Shown piece after piece: positions 47,801 through 57,882 of a stretch of DNA of 64,000 nucleotides. The notes under the pieces are model-generated. The model searched no databases. It was given only the letters and a program-made list of their open reading frames with translations, and was not told the origin of the DNA. The position numbers were made by a program, and so were the translations under genes. The stretch's first letter is position 1. Each line of letters opens with the position of its first letter. Source of the stretch: Lasiosphaeris hirsuta (Eukaryota; Ascomycota; Sordariomycetes; Sordariales; Lasiosphaeriaceae); contig JAUKUA010000001.1 in NCBI GenBank assembly GCA_030549175.1, forward strand, positions 1,984,001 through 2,048,000, read 5' to 3'.

Positions 47801-49728
47801 TATTTGCCTAGCCGCCAAATATTGACTACATTTATTTTCAAGAGCTCATCCATCCAGTTAGGGATATCGTTTGGGGAAGAATATCGTACCGTGGCTTCCC
47901 AATCCCCGAACATCATTGGCTTTTGGAGAAAGCCCTGGTCAGGCCTCTCCCAGACTGGCTTGGCTGAATAGACACTTCTCAACTCAGTCAGCCGATAGGT
48001 GCCGCTGGCATTGCAGCATTCGGCTCTTCGATCCTCGCATCGACACCACAACTTCTGACGATCGAGTTCTCTTTTCCTATCCCAGATTTTATGGACGCCC
48101 CCCTTCACTCTACACTACGACAGCGCCGCCCAGCGTGTCTAACTCCGAGTTTCGGTGTGGATTGGAATAAAGAACTTACAAACCTCGTGGTCGGGCCAGC
48201 GCCACCCGCTCACTTTCTCGGAACGAGCGATCGCAAACTTTGTCCAGGGGTACCGGATCCCGCCCAACATCTTGCAACCCGGTTGAGCGACGATGCCACC
48301 TTGCCGGAATCTGTCCGAGACACAATGCCGCCCGCGGCTGCAGTTTTGAGCATGTTTGCGGGCTGCATCGAGGATACCGTATATTCCCGTCACCTCCCTG
48401 CCCCCTTTCTGGTCCTTGCAGCCCTGATCGTCATAACTGACTGTCAACTTTTCGATCACGACATTGCTATTTGTCAGGTATACCGTCACAATAGCCCGGA
48501 CCCTTTGTCAACTTGGGAACGGGAAAACGAGTTGTCTCGGGTTTTCGGGGTATGTTTGTTGCACACTGCGAAATAGTAGCCCTCCACGTCGATGATTGCT
48601 TGTTGCGGCGGGTTTGTCGTGCCTTTGCGCCAATCCAATATCTGCACATACATCGTAAGCTTGGATCAAAAGCCTCACGTGGCTCCTAGACTCATGTAGG
48701 AATGGAGAACCCGTTGGATTAATGGCCATCCAGTCATCCCTAGACGCGGAACAGCAACCGCTCGTCCTCAGCGGACAGGCTCCCAACGTTTAGACAAGGT
48801 GCCATCAGCCTTGTTATTGCAGAAGGTGACCCGCCACCGGGCAAACCTGACATGGAGTTCTTTCATTAGCAAGTATGGCCACTGGGCCGAGTCACATCCA
48901 GGCATCGTCCCCGATCCGCGAAGGCTATAGGGCCGACGAGCAGGACTCTGGCCACGGGCCGAAACGTCCAAGTGACGCCTTGTATGCACATGTCCCTTAG
49001 CAGAACCGCGAGCCGTTCAGAACGAATCAAATGTTGTGTTGCACATGCAGAAGCCGTGGCCGGCCATTACCCAGATTGCTTCCGGAGCAACAGAACTTCA
49101 CCATCGCGACCGGGAATCATGTGAGTTTCGTGTCCCTCCCCCATTCGTAGCCCAGCAAGTTGAGTTCCGCTTTTGAGCGTTGAGCACGGCTCTTGTGCTC
49201 CCTGGCAAGCTTTCATGGCTTGATGGGCTCCCGGTTATCCGCTGACCAGTGTGTTTATTGAGACTGAGCCAAAAGCTCGGTCACGTGGGGGAATAGTATG
49301 ATACTGACATTGCCAGCCAGGCTTCAAACCTGGTTATGTGGGGAGCTTGTCACCTTGCTATTCATAGACTGCAGTTCTAGGATATGGTCAAATATCATGT
49401 GTGTACTGGGAACATTGTGCTGGTGGATATTGGTCTGTGGCTAGCTAGCGAGGGAGGTCGACGAAGAGGAGCACGTCGTTGTCGACTCGACAATGAGGCG
49501 AAGTGTTGCTATCTCCTTTGCGGTGAGCATACCATGTACCATCATCCCATGGGATTAATCCCACCGGGTGAATGTGGTGATGATAATATTCAGCATCCAA
49601 ACACAAACGAGAGCTTGAACCGTATCAGAAACCTGTGAGAATAGAGAAATATTGAAGATTCAAAGTGTTGCCTCCAGTTTGCATGTCGTCGAAGCGACCA
49701 AACCCCCCCTAGACGAAGAGGCCAAGAT
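44807..49728. other. Gene desert
   Basis: Nearly 5 kb lack a gene I can support. The sequence is not uniformly AT-rich. It holds a G19 run (45468-45486), decamer-like ATCCCAGCA repeats (45870-45900) and many short ORFs on both strands that overlap each other. A coding-like stretch on the minus strand at 48139-48489 could not be built into a gene. Confidence 0.5.
45468..45486 (+). repeat. Poly-G run (G19)
   Basis: Nineteen consecutive G, then A and seven more G. Such a run can form a G-quadruplex and is prone to length error. Confidence 0.95.
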
Positions 49729-49848
49729 ACATACGACCATACCTACTAGAAAACCTGGGATCCCGTCCGCTCATCCATAGATAAGCTGGCGAGAGCCAGA
49801 CTAGTAGTTGGGTCGCTGACGACTAGCGAATCCCTGGTATTATATGTT
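49729..49848 (+). rRNA. 5S rRNA gene, diverged (possibly RIP-damaged)
   Basis: The 120-nt stretch aligns along its length to ascomycete 5S rRNA. The 5' end is ACATACGACCATA. GATCCCGTCCGCTC and ATAGATAAGC follow, then the internal promoter region AGTAGTTGGGTCGCTGACGA, AGCGAATCCCTGG and the 3' end ATATGTT. A seven-T terminator lies 5 nt downstream. Dispersed single 5S genes are normal in Sordariomycetes. Compared with the consensus I remember, several differences are CpA-to-TpA or TpG-to-TpA (for example CTACTAG for CCACTGG, GACTAGC for GACCAGC, TATTATATGTT for TGTTGTATGTT). Some weaken stem pairs, including the closing stem. It may be a variant 5S isotype or a RIP-mutated pseudogene. Confidence 0.82.
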
Positions 49849-49852
49849 ACCA

Positions 49853-49859
49853 TTTTTTT
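49853..49859 (+). terminator. Pol III T-run terminator of 5S rRNA
   Basis: Seven T residues follow 5 nt after the 5S 3' end. Confidence 0.75.
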
Positions 49860-50648
49860 ATGTAATCTATCCTGTTTTTTTTTTGCTAACAGTTATGTCC
49901 AGATATTAGGAGGAAAGGCAAGAAATGCAGTCTTGAGTGAGATCCTTAAAGTCTCCTTAAACTCGGCTATAATCAGGAATAGCCTGATTCTTCAACTTTC
50001 AGCTCGAAGACATAACAAGTCGTTTCGTGGCAGTTCTCAGGTATCCCTACACTCGACTACCACCTAATTGGTAGTAAGTGCACTTTTGCTAGGCACATAT
50101 TCTAGTTAAATTAGTCCCCGAGACAGCCGTGTGTATTTTATGCATCGTAGTACATCAACGGATCATGAATTGGACGATAGCAAGGAGGAGCTTCACCCTA
50201 ACACATGTCGTCTAAATGGCGGAGCCGGTACTGGTTGCTCACAAAGGTGTTGGCGTAGAGTAGAGCTATGCTGGAGATCAAGCGAGAAGAAGATGCGGGA
50301 ATACATATAATAAACGGCAATTACCTCGATCTCTTGATCTTGGCATGGAGTTTTGGGGGTTGGCATGTGGAACCCACCTCAGCAGCCTTGTGAAAAGATC
50401 AGCAAAATAGGGGACCTGTCCACGCACGGACATCTCAAGAGCCAAGGATGTGCTCTCGTTCTCTCGGCGATGATTGGCTGCCACAAGATTGAGGGCTTGT
50501 TGCACAGCATCAGCCTCAAACCGGGGAAGTGGGTGTCCCATTTTCTGTTGCGGCGGACACGACCAAGCTTTGCCGATACCGCGCCGGTTTTTGTAACCGT
50601 CACCGCCATCCCGCTACGGGACAGAGACAGCGACAAAGAGCCGCCGCC
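49860..50648. other. AT-rich intergenic region
   Basis: This lies between the 5S gene and the HotDog thioesterase. It contains the promoter of the latter and no other recognisable feature. Confidence 0.45.
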
Positions 50649-51665
50649 ATGGCTACGAGGATACCGCCACGTCGCCAGCTGCTGGCGCATATTCAATGCC
50701 AGCGGCTCGGCCTTCACGTCCCCCCACGCAACATGCCGCGAGCCTTCGCGCTGACACACCAGCCAGAATGGGTCGCCGTAGCGACAAGACACTCCCTCGG
50801 CGAGCTCAGGCTCCGCGTCTTCTCGACCTCCCCCCGACGGGCACAAGAGTCTACCTCCACACAACAGCCGCAACCGCAGCTGCAACAAGACAACCCCTCG
50901 GCCAAGACACGCCCGCGCGGCTCCTATGGGTGGGGCAACGCCATCTTCGCAAGCGTGACCCTGACTTTTGGCATACTCCTCGGCGAGGTCGCCAAGTTCT
51001 TCATCTCGCCGCCCGACGTGCCGGAGCCGGGGAGCGAGGCGGACGAGAACGTGATCGCGGCGCTGCACGCGCAGGCGGCGCAGCTGCCCATCGTCCGGCA
51101 GATGGCGGACGACCCGGCGTGGGAGTCGTGGGACGCGTACAACACGCTGACGGCCGAGCACCGGGCCCAGCACATCACGGCGGGCGCGCTGGCCGGGATG
51201 CGCGGTGTGGGCGGGTACCAGCGCATCTTCTACAAGGCCGCCACGGGCGAGTTCGTCAGCGTCGTCTTCTTCGGCCCTGGCACCGGGAGCTGGCCTGGTA
51301 CGGTGCACGGCGGCATGCTGGCGACCATCCTTGACGAGAGCTGCGGTCGCGCTGCCTTCCGCCAGTGGGGCGGCAGGCCCGGCGTCACGGCGTATTTGAA
51401 CGTCCAGTACAAGCGGAGGACGGCCGTCGATGGCTTCTATGTCATTCGCGTCCGGGCGAGGGACGACGATGCCCTGCCCGAGAAAGACAGGGGTAAGCGG
51501 AATTACAAGAGTTATGTAGACGCTAGCATCGAGGATGCTGTGACGGGCTATGTGACCGTTGTTGCCGACGCGTTGTTTGTGGGTGGGGAGGGTAAGAAGA
51601 CTAAAAGCCAGGGATGGGGGATGTCTTGGGGTGGGACGGGCAAGGCGGAGAATCTCCATTTTTGA
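50649..51665 (+). CDS. Mitochondrial HotDog-fold thioesterase-like protein
   Basis: This single exon encodes 338 residues from the ATG at 50649. The frame is open for 40 codons upstream, but the first of those has no support and the Arg-rich segment after 50649 makes a good presequence (MATRIPPRRQLL, later LRVFSTSPRRAQ, a cleavage-like site). One membrane helix follows (AIFASVTLTFGILLGEVAKFF). The C-terminal half is a 4HBT domain with the HGG motif in GTVHGGMLATILDESCGR (His at about residue 220) and VTAYLNVQYKRR. This layout matches fungal inner-membrane-anchored thioesterase-like proteins. The substrate, presumably an acyl-CoA, is unknown. Its GC content is far higher than the flanking desert. 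Confidence 0.85.
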   Translation: MATRIPPRRQLLAHIQCQRLGLHVPPRNMPRAFALTHQPEWVAVATRHSLGELRLRVFSTSPRRAQESTSTQQPQPQLQQDNPSAKTRPRGSYGWGNAIFASVTLTFGILLGEVAKFFISPPDVPEPGSEADENVIAALHAQAAQLPIVRQMADDPAWESWDAYNTLTAEHRAQHITAGALAGMRGVGGYQRIFYKAATGEFVSVVFFGPGTGSWPGTVHGGMLATILDESCGRAAFRQWGGRPGVTAYLNVQYKRRTAVDGFYVIRVRARDDDALPEKDRGKRNYKSYVDASIEDAVTGYVTVVADALFVGGEGKKTKSQGWGMSWGGTGKAENLHF

Positions 51666-52350
51666 GAATCTTAATCTGGTGTTACGGACAGTTGTACTAT
51701 GGAGATATATTATGGAGAGGGGGATATAGATTTCGCATCATCATCATGTCATGGCGAACAGGCATGCAATGCGTAGACGGCGTTCAAGTTCATTGCATTT
51801 ATGTCGTGTAGATATCTATCCATACAGGACCGTCCACGAGAGAGTAGAGGACCATATCACGGATAGATATGGGCCGTAAGAGAGATCATTCCTTTGACGC
51901 ACTTCACACGGCGTGTTCTCTAGTTGCGGGTACATTCCAGCCATGGGTGGTTTGCAACCTTCAAGGCTTCGTTTTGAACGATTCGAACGTGACCTGGAGT
52001 CAACGGACAACGCCTCGTTACAAGTTGACACCCGGACTGAGGAGCCTGAGGGTGTTCCTGTCTTGGGTTTGTGCAATTTGACCTGCGGCACTGCGGCTTT
52101 TGGAATGCAAGCTGCAAGACAAACTCTCAATGGTGGCGGGGGAACTGCTGCAATTGTTCCTTGGTGCCTACAGCTAGAGCTGCAAGGTGTACTGTAAAGT
52201 AGAGTGTCACAGTGTGTGTCACCAATGGGACTGGGACTTGCCTCTCAAGGGATGATCCCTATCGAGGGGTCAACGTGGCTGTTCTTCCTGTCTGCGTTAT
52301 TTTACCCTATTCGGAAACCGTTACATACTTTATAGAGGCGTGAGGTTCTT
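51666..52350. other. Intergenic region
   Basis: This lies between the HotDog gene and the first MITE. ORFs on both strands are short and unsupported. Confidence 0.45.
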
Positions 52351-52600
52351 ATAAACCAGGACTGGTTTGTTTGTTAGCGCGGAACTTCGAAGCTCCCTAT
52401 GGACATGGGAAAAGCCTTTTCAGCTACCAGTTACACCTAGAAACTCGGCCATTGATGCTAAAAAAGGCCTTAACCGAAACCAGATATGCGTTTCAAAATG
52501 TCAGAATTCCTTTTTTAATGATGAAAAGGCTTCATCAGGGCTTCAATATCCCTCTTGACGGGAGTGTTCCGCGCTAACAAACAAACCAGGGCTGGATTGT
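52351..52600. mobile_element. MITE copy 1 (non-autonomous DNA transposon, about 250 bp)
   Basis: The element has terminal inverted repeats of about 35 bp. The inner 24 bp (CTGGTTTGTTTGTTAGCGCGGAAC at 52362-52385, its reverse complement at 52566-52589) are identical, and four mismatches lie in the outer 11 bp. There is no coding capacity. The right end is followed by A, giving a TA at the boundary. The outer part of the right end (aaacaaaccagggctggattgt in the plus strand) nearly matches the right end of the element at 62025-62308, so the two belong to one family. Confidence 0.75.
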
Positions 52601-53800
52601 ATTGCCGTTCAGCCATCCGCCACGTCAGCCGCCGAAAATCCGGGGTTAAAGAGTCCAAAAGTGTCCAATGAAGGTGATGACAGCTGTGCCGGGACCCTGA
52701 GGAAAACACGGTAGTTAGCCCCACATATAGGAAATTGCTTGATCAAGCTGTTTGGATGGGTCCCATGAGCTAAGAAGGATAAAATAATCGTTGTATCTCA
52801 ATGTCAAGCGCGGCTAGCTCGGAGAACAGCTCCAGTTGCGCCAGAATATCTGCTTCGAGACAGGCGGGAAAATGACGTCGATTCCGTTCCCTCACAAGGC
52901 CAGGGTAGCTCTATCGATCTGCAATCCCCCAAAAGGTGGAGGAGGCCTGTGGGGACAGAGCCACAGATCCCCCTGCAATTGGACAGTCGGGCGAGCTATG
53001 CCCAAGGCGGCAAGATGGCCTGCTCCTGGAGCGACTTCCGGCTGGCACTTGACGGCCACTGCGTCATTTGTGGGGCCTCGAGCTTTGTCGCGGCGTGTTT
53101 GTCGGGCACGCTTGACAAGCTCAAAATGGAGCCAAGTACAGCTAAGTGGAGGGAGTGATGAAGTGGAGGGGCACTCATTCATTTTTGCTGCGTCCCGCTC
53201 TAACTTCGCTCCCGCCATCAAATGGCCTGACAGCTCACTCACTCATTCACTTGACCTCGTCCTCCCAAAGGTCTTGTGCAATTGGCCGGCGCTCTCTTCT
53301 TCGATCTCCTTCTGCTGTATTTCTTCACCTTCATCTCCTCTCCCGCCCGCCTTTCTCCGGCTTCTTCCAGGACCCGGACCTAGAGAATTCGATCCTACCA
53401 GTATCCCGGTTACCGTGCCGGTTTGTGCATTACTATTCAATATCAATACTTAGCTAGCTCGCCAGTCCCGAAGTTCGCTGTCCACCCGGGACTTCTTGGA
53501 CAACTCATCGTCGCCGCGCAACCTTGTAATCGAGGTTGAGAGGTGTCACAGCCCCTCCTCATCTTGTGGCCCAGTGACAGGTACGAGCAATATTCGAGAG
53601 AGAGTTCTGCCCCTCGAAGTGACTCTAGAACCTAACTCAATTTCCTCACCGACAGCTTCGCCTTACCTGACTCAATATTGAGGACGGCGCATCAACTCGT
53701 CGCATCTCTTCTCAACCTCTCATAATCTCGGCAAATAGCTGGACAGCGCACAGCGCACACATAAACCAAACTTCCTTACGCCTATCGCATTCCATTCAAG
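52601..53800. other. Intergenic region upstream of the SUR7-family gene
   Basis: These 1.2 kb hold the promoter and C/T-rich leader of the SUR7-family gene. An overlapping 205-codon ORF at 52836-53453 shows no domain and runs through the leader. Confidence 0.45.
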
Positions 53801-54687
53801 ATGGGGATCAGTCGTAAGTTGCGCACAATTTTGACACCTGATCCCATATGACGCCCTACAATATTTCTAACCTACCTACGAAACACATAGACACCACCTT
53901 CAGTCTGATCTCCATGATCTTCCTCGCTAGTTCGCTGGTGATGATGTGGTTTGTCATCCTCTCCGGTGTCACTCACACTTCGCCGCTCAGCCAGACGTAC
54001 TTCCTGCGCGCCAACACTGACGGTATCTCGGGCGCGCGCCCTATCTCGCAATGGACCTACTTTTATGTTTGTGGTGACGGCAACACCGATTGCAGCCCCC
54101 CACACCCAGCTCCGGCTATTGGATCCGCCTGGGACGGTGAGCCGCGGCGCGCACCGCCAGCCGAGCTCCTTGGTGGTTACGGCGGAAACACCACGAGCTT
54201 CGGCTACTGGTACATGTGGCGCTTTGGATGGGTATTCTACCTCATCGCACTATTCTTCGGCGTATTGGCCTTCTTCTCTGGCTTCGTTGCTTGCTGCAGC
54301 CGCCTCGGAAGCGCCATCAGTGGTCTCATCACGCTAGCAGCTCTGGTCTTCTACACTATCGCTGTCTCGCTCATGACGTATGCACCGCCTTTGATCTTAT
54401 CTCATACTAGGGATTAAAAGCTAACACAACTCTACAGCGCTACCTTTGTCAAGATGCGCAACGCCTTCATTGCAGACAACCGGGACGCCGAGCTGGGCAG
54501 ATGGGCTTTCGGGTTCTCCTGGGGAGCCTGGGCTGCGCTTTTGATCAGCACGATTCTCTTCTGCCTCGGGAGACGCGCTAACAAAGCCGATGGTGCGGGA
54601 CCACGACGAACCTGGGGCCGCCGTAGGATGAGCACCCACAGCCGAAAGTCATATGACGGCCGCCGTGTGAAAGAGGAGTACCCCTGA
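53801..54687 (+). CDS. SUR7/PalI-family four-helix membrane protein
   Basis: Three exons (53801-53813, 53891-54377, 54438-54687) encode 249 residues. Four hydrophobic segments are seen: FSLISMIFLASSLVMMWFVIL near the N-terminus, FYLIALFFGVLAFFSGFVACC, ISGLITLAALVFYTIAVSLM and AFGFSWGAWAALLISTILFC. A long first extracellular loop contains YVCGDGNTDC, a pair of cysteines typical of the claudin-like SUR7 family. The tail is basic. Relatives organise eisosomes/MCC plasma-membrane domains and affect wall stress and endocytosis, or act in pH sensing (PalI); which branch this is cannot be told. The 13-nt first exon joins through His5 (MGISHTTFS). The second intron has a GTATGC donor and a CTAAC branch site. 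Confidence 0.88.
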
Positions 54688-54924
54688 TCCATTCGCCCTT
54701 TATCAACGAGTGAAGGAGGTGGGCCGATTTTTGTACATATTGGGAACACGAGGCCTATGGCGTCTCAAGCAATGAGGAACGACTACAAACTGATGATGGG
54801 AAACGACAAGAACGAGAGAAAATGTAGACTACGAAGGTACGATCACGCGATCAAGGATAGGAACTGGCGAACCACTGGAGTTATTAAGATTGGCAACACA
54901 TGTTTGGGCGAAGTCTGCCCTACC

Positions 54925-54955
<31 letters not shown>

Positions 54956-55745
54956 ATAACAAGGGTATCTACTCCCTCCTCACGCTCCCGCCCGACGGAT
55001 GTGAGTATGGATATCAACGTGACCACCCATTTCCTCAGTTCGGCTGTAATTCTGAGGTAACATACGGCTGCCGTCCTGAAACAGGACCGGATAGATAGGT
55101 CTCACATATACCGAGTGAGAGCGTTGCTCTGTTTGTGTATTACCGTGGACGACTCAGGGGCGAGCCTACGCGCTACAGGACTTGCTGGAACTCGAACTTC
55201 ACTGAGAGGGACACAAGACGCATGTGTCTAGACAGGGAAGCTAATCCAAGGCCAATTGCTCAGTACAATCTCACCGGATCTCCATTTGAGCACACAAATC
55301 AGATTCATCGAATTATTAGAAACTGCGAGGTTTATATGGTCTTTACGGAGCAAACCCTCGCGAGTCCATGCGCCGCCGAGGACGGTATGTGTCGTCTTCT
55401 CAGTCGCTGTCTACACGGTATTGTTTTTATAAAAGGGTAGAAGGAAAAAGTTGCATAAGGACATTTTTATGTCACTCATCGTCTTTCCCTTCACCATCTC
55501 AGCCATCCCGCCCTCCCCGAGAGGGACCCCCAACCCATGCGTAGTATGCAAAACAAACCCCCAAAACAACCGCGGGGTCTAAGAAAATACACAGATACAA
55601 GCTCGCCAAATCTGCAACGTGTGGAAAGAACAAATGTACGGATTCGCAGCCGCCACAGCCTTTTGCTCCTGATACGATCCACCGACCTGCATCAGATTAA
55701 AAGTAGCTGAAAGGGCTGGCGTGGCCTGCCAGGAACATAACTCCG
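54688..55745. other. Convergent 3' intergenic region
   Basis: This lies between the SUR7-family and MAPKK stops and carries a CTA trinucleotide repeat. I see no gene. Confidence 0.5.
54925..54952 (+). repeat. (CTA)9 trinucleotide microsatellite
   Basis: Nine CTA units in tandem lie downstream of the SUR7-family gene. Confidence 0.95.
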
Positions 55746-57882
55746 CTAAACGGGAACCAACGGGCTACCGGCCGGGCTGACGGTATCTAGTGGCGCGGCG
55801 TGCAGCGCGGGTTTTTCGGCAGAGCCCTGCAACAAGCCCTTACGCTTGCGGTCGAGAACGCCTGTAACCCACGCTGCGACCTCGGCATCACCCCCTATGC
55901 CCGCAGGACCGCTGAGTTCGAGAGAGTTAGTAGCATCGACGAGATCATTAACGGCAGCCGCGTCTTCGGCCTCAATATCTTCGGCAATGGTCTCGGGTTG
56001 GCCCAGAGACTTGATCCACGGATGCGACAAGAGCATGGGATAGGTATGGCGCTTCGTCGGGATCTTGTTGAGGCAGGATCGCACAAAGTCTTGCGCCACC
56101 AGCGAGAAACCCTCGCTTGGGAGGTCGGGCGGATCACCTTCGACAATGGCCTATGGAAATTAGGTATGTTAGCAGACGCGGTCGCCATATTATCACCGAG
56201 AGCTTGGAATGGCATGGGAAACTTACACTGAGCTGGCTGAATATCGTACTGGACACCTCGGGTGGATATGGATACTTGCCCATTGCACACTCGATGATCG
56301 TCAGCCCCAAGCTCCAGATGTCGCTCTGGACGTTGTACGTCCCGCCCACGGCACCCCCTAAAGCTGACATGCCCCCGCCACTGATGCGCTCCGGTGCCAT
56401 GTAACTCTGGCATCCGATGTTGGTTTTGGCTATGCTGGCCACGAGGTTGCCTGAAACGCCAAAGTCGCAAATCTTGACCTGTCCGTTAGTGTTGACTAAT
56501 ATGTTGGTAGGCTTGACGTCGCGATGGATAATATTATGGTCGTCCTTTAATGTCTTGAGCCCCATGATGGTGGCGTGTGTAATCTTCCGCAACACATTTT
56601 CTGGGATCCCACCGGCATACAGTTTGTCAATGCTCCCACCGTCCATGTACTCGATGCACATGTAGACAGCACCTTCCTGGTAAAAGGCACCGTAAAAATC
56701 GATGATATATGGCGAGACACACTCATGTAGGATGACGAGCTCCTTAAGAATCGTTGTAAACTTGTTCTCATCTAGCTCGAGCCGTATTTCCTTCATAGCC
56801 ATGACGACGCCCGAAGTTGAGCGTCCAGATCCACCTGTCACGGGGCTGACCGGCGACGACTCGCTAGTTGACGTGTCGTTTTCGGACATGGAGGATTGCC
56901 GTGACGATGGCTTAAAGCCGGCTAAGCCCTGGCCAAAGCGGGGGGCCGAAGGCCGGGCATGCCGGACCTTGAAGACGGTGCCGTAGTTTCCTTTTCCTAA
57001 CTCATCCAGAACTTCAATCTCATCTAGCGAGATGGCAAAGGCTTTGCCGCTGGCAAAATTCACCCCTGTCCGTGTAATGGTCGCCGCCCCTTCGAATGTG
57101 ATCCAGCCGTTCTCTGCGTCAATGTAGTTCTTGAAGTCGCTCAACTTGGAGCCCCGTCCCTCGCCGTTAATTGACGGCCCCCTTTCTTGACCGGCACCAC
57201 CATTCATATCTGACAGTTTTGGAGTGCCACCGGTTGACGGGGAGCCAGGACGCCCGAGTCCTCCGAGCTTCATTGCTCTCCTCTCACTCAGGCTCGGTGG
57301 TTTCCTCGGTCCAGTAGTTGGCACCACGGGTGCTGATTTGGGAAACCCGGGTGGTAAAGGCCGGCCCATTCCGGGTGGTAACCTCATGTTGTTTGGAATG
57401 CCGCCAGCCAGTCCTCCCCCCATGTTTGAATTCATATTCATGTTCATGCTCATGTTCATGTTCATTGCTGATGGCGATCCCATGCCGGTGGGGCTCGGGC
57501 CCGAGGGCCCCGAGCCCATAGGCGATGTCCTCCCGGCCATACCCATCCGTTGTTGTTGGAGGGCGCGGGCCCTCTGCATAATGTCTAGGGGTAAGCCATT
57601 CGCGCTTGGCGGTGGCCTCCGCGCGTTGCTTAATATGCCTGTCACGGTAGACGACGGGTTCATAATGCTAGCGTGTTGTGGATCGGACACGGTCCGCAAG
57701 GACGGCACCCTGCGTTGGAACTCGTTCATGGGCGAGAGGCCAGGCGATGCATCCGAGCCCGAATTGGGTGCTTCGAGCGGGGTACTCGCCTCTGAGGAAT
57801 TGGGTGACCCCGGTGAGGCGAGATGGCCTTCGGAGAACTCGTCTGGCGTATCCGGGCCCGAGTGGTCGTTGTAGTCGGCCAT
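55746..57882 (-). CDS. pbs2: MAP kinase kinase of the HOG pathway (Pbs2/OS-5 type)
   Basis: Two exons (57882-56227, 56150-55746) encode 686 residues. Residues 1-285 are a disordered Ser/Pro/Met-rich regulatory region. The kinase domain starts at EVLDELGKGNYGTVFKV (Gly loop 296-301), then Lys364 in AMKEI, HRDVKPTN (453-460), DFGVSG (473-478) and the activation loop SIAKTNIG with phospho-acceptors Ser483 and Thr487 in the MAPKK S-x-x-x-T spacing. A 50-residue Ser-rich insert separates the Gly loop from Lys364. SYMAPERI and GKYPYPPE follow. The activation loop and AIVEGDPPDLP match the Pbs2/OS-5 branch, which phosphorylates Hog1 in osmotic and phenylpyrrole-fungicide responses. The intron (GTAAGT donor) separates QLS from AIVEGD and keeps frame. 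Confidence 0.93.

Noticed and set aside
48139..48786. Coding-like minus-strand stretch with CKDQKGG, TGIYGILDAARK and a GTAAGT at its end
   Set aside because: I could not join it to the downstream piece (47806-48054) or the upstream piece (48508-48700) without creating stops or frame breaks, so no gene was called.
52836..53453. 205-codon plus-strand ORF before the SUR7-family gene
   Set aside because: It ends in Ser/Pro/Leu reading of a C/T-rich leader; no family resemblance.
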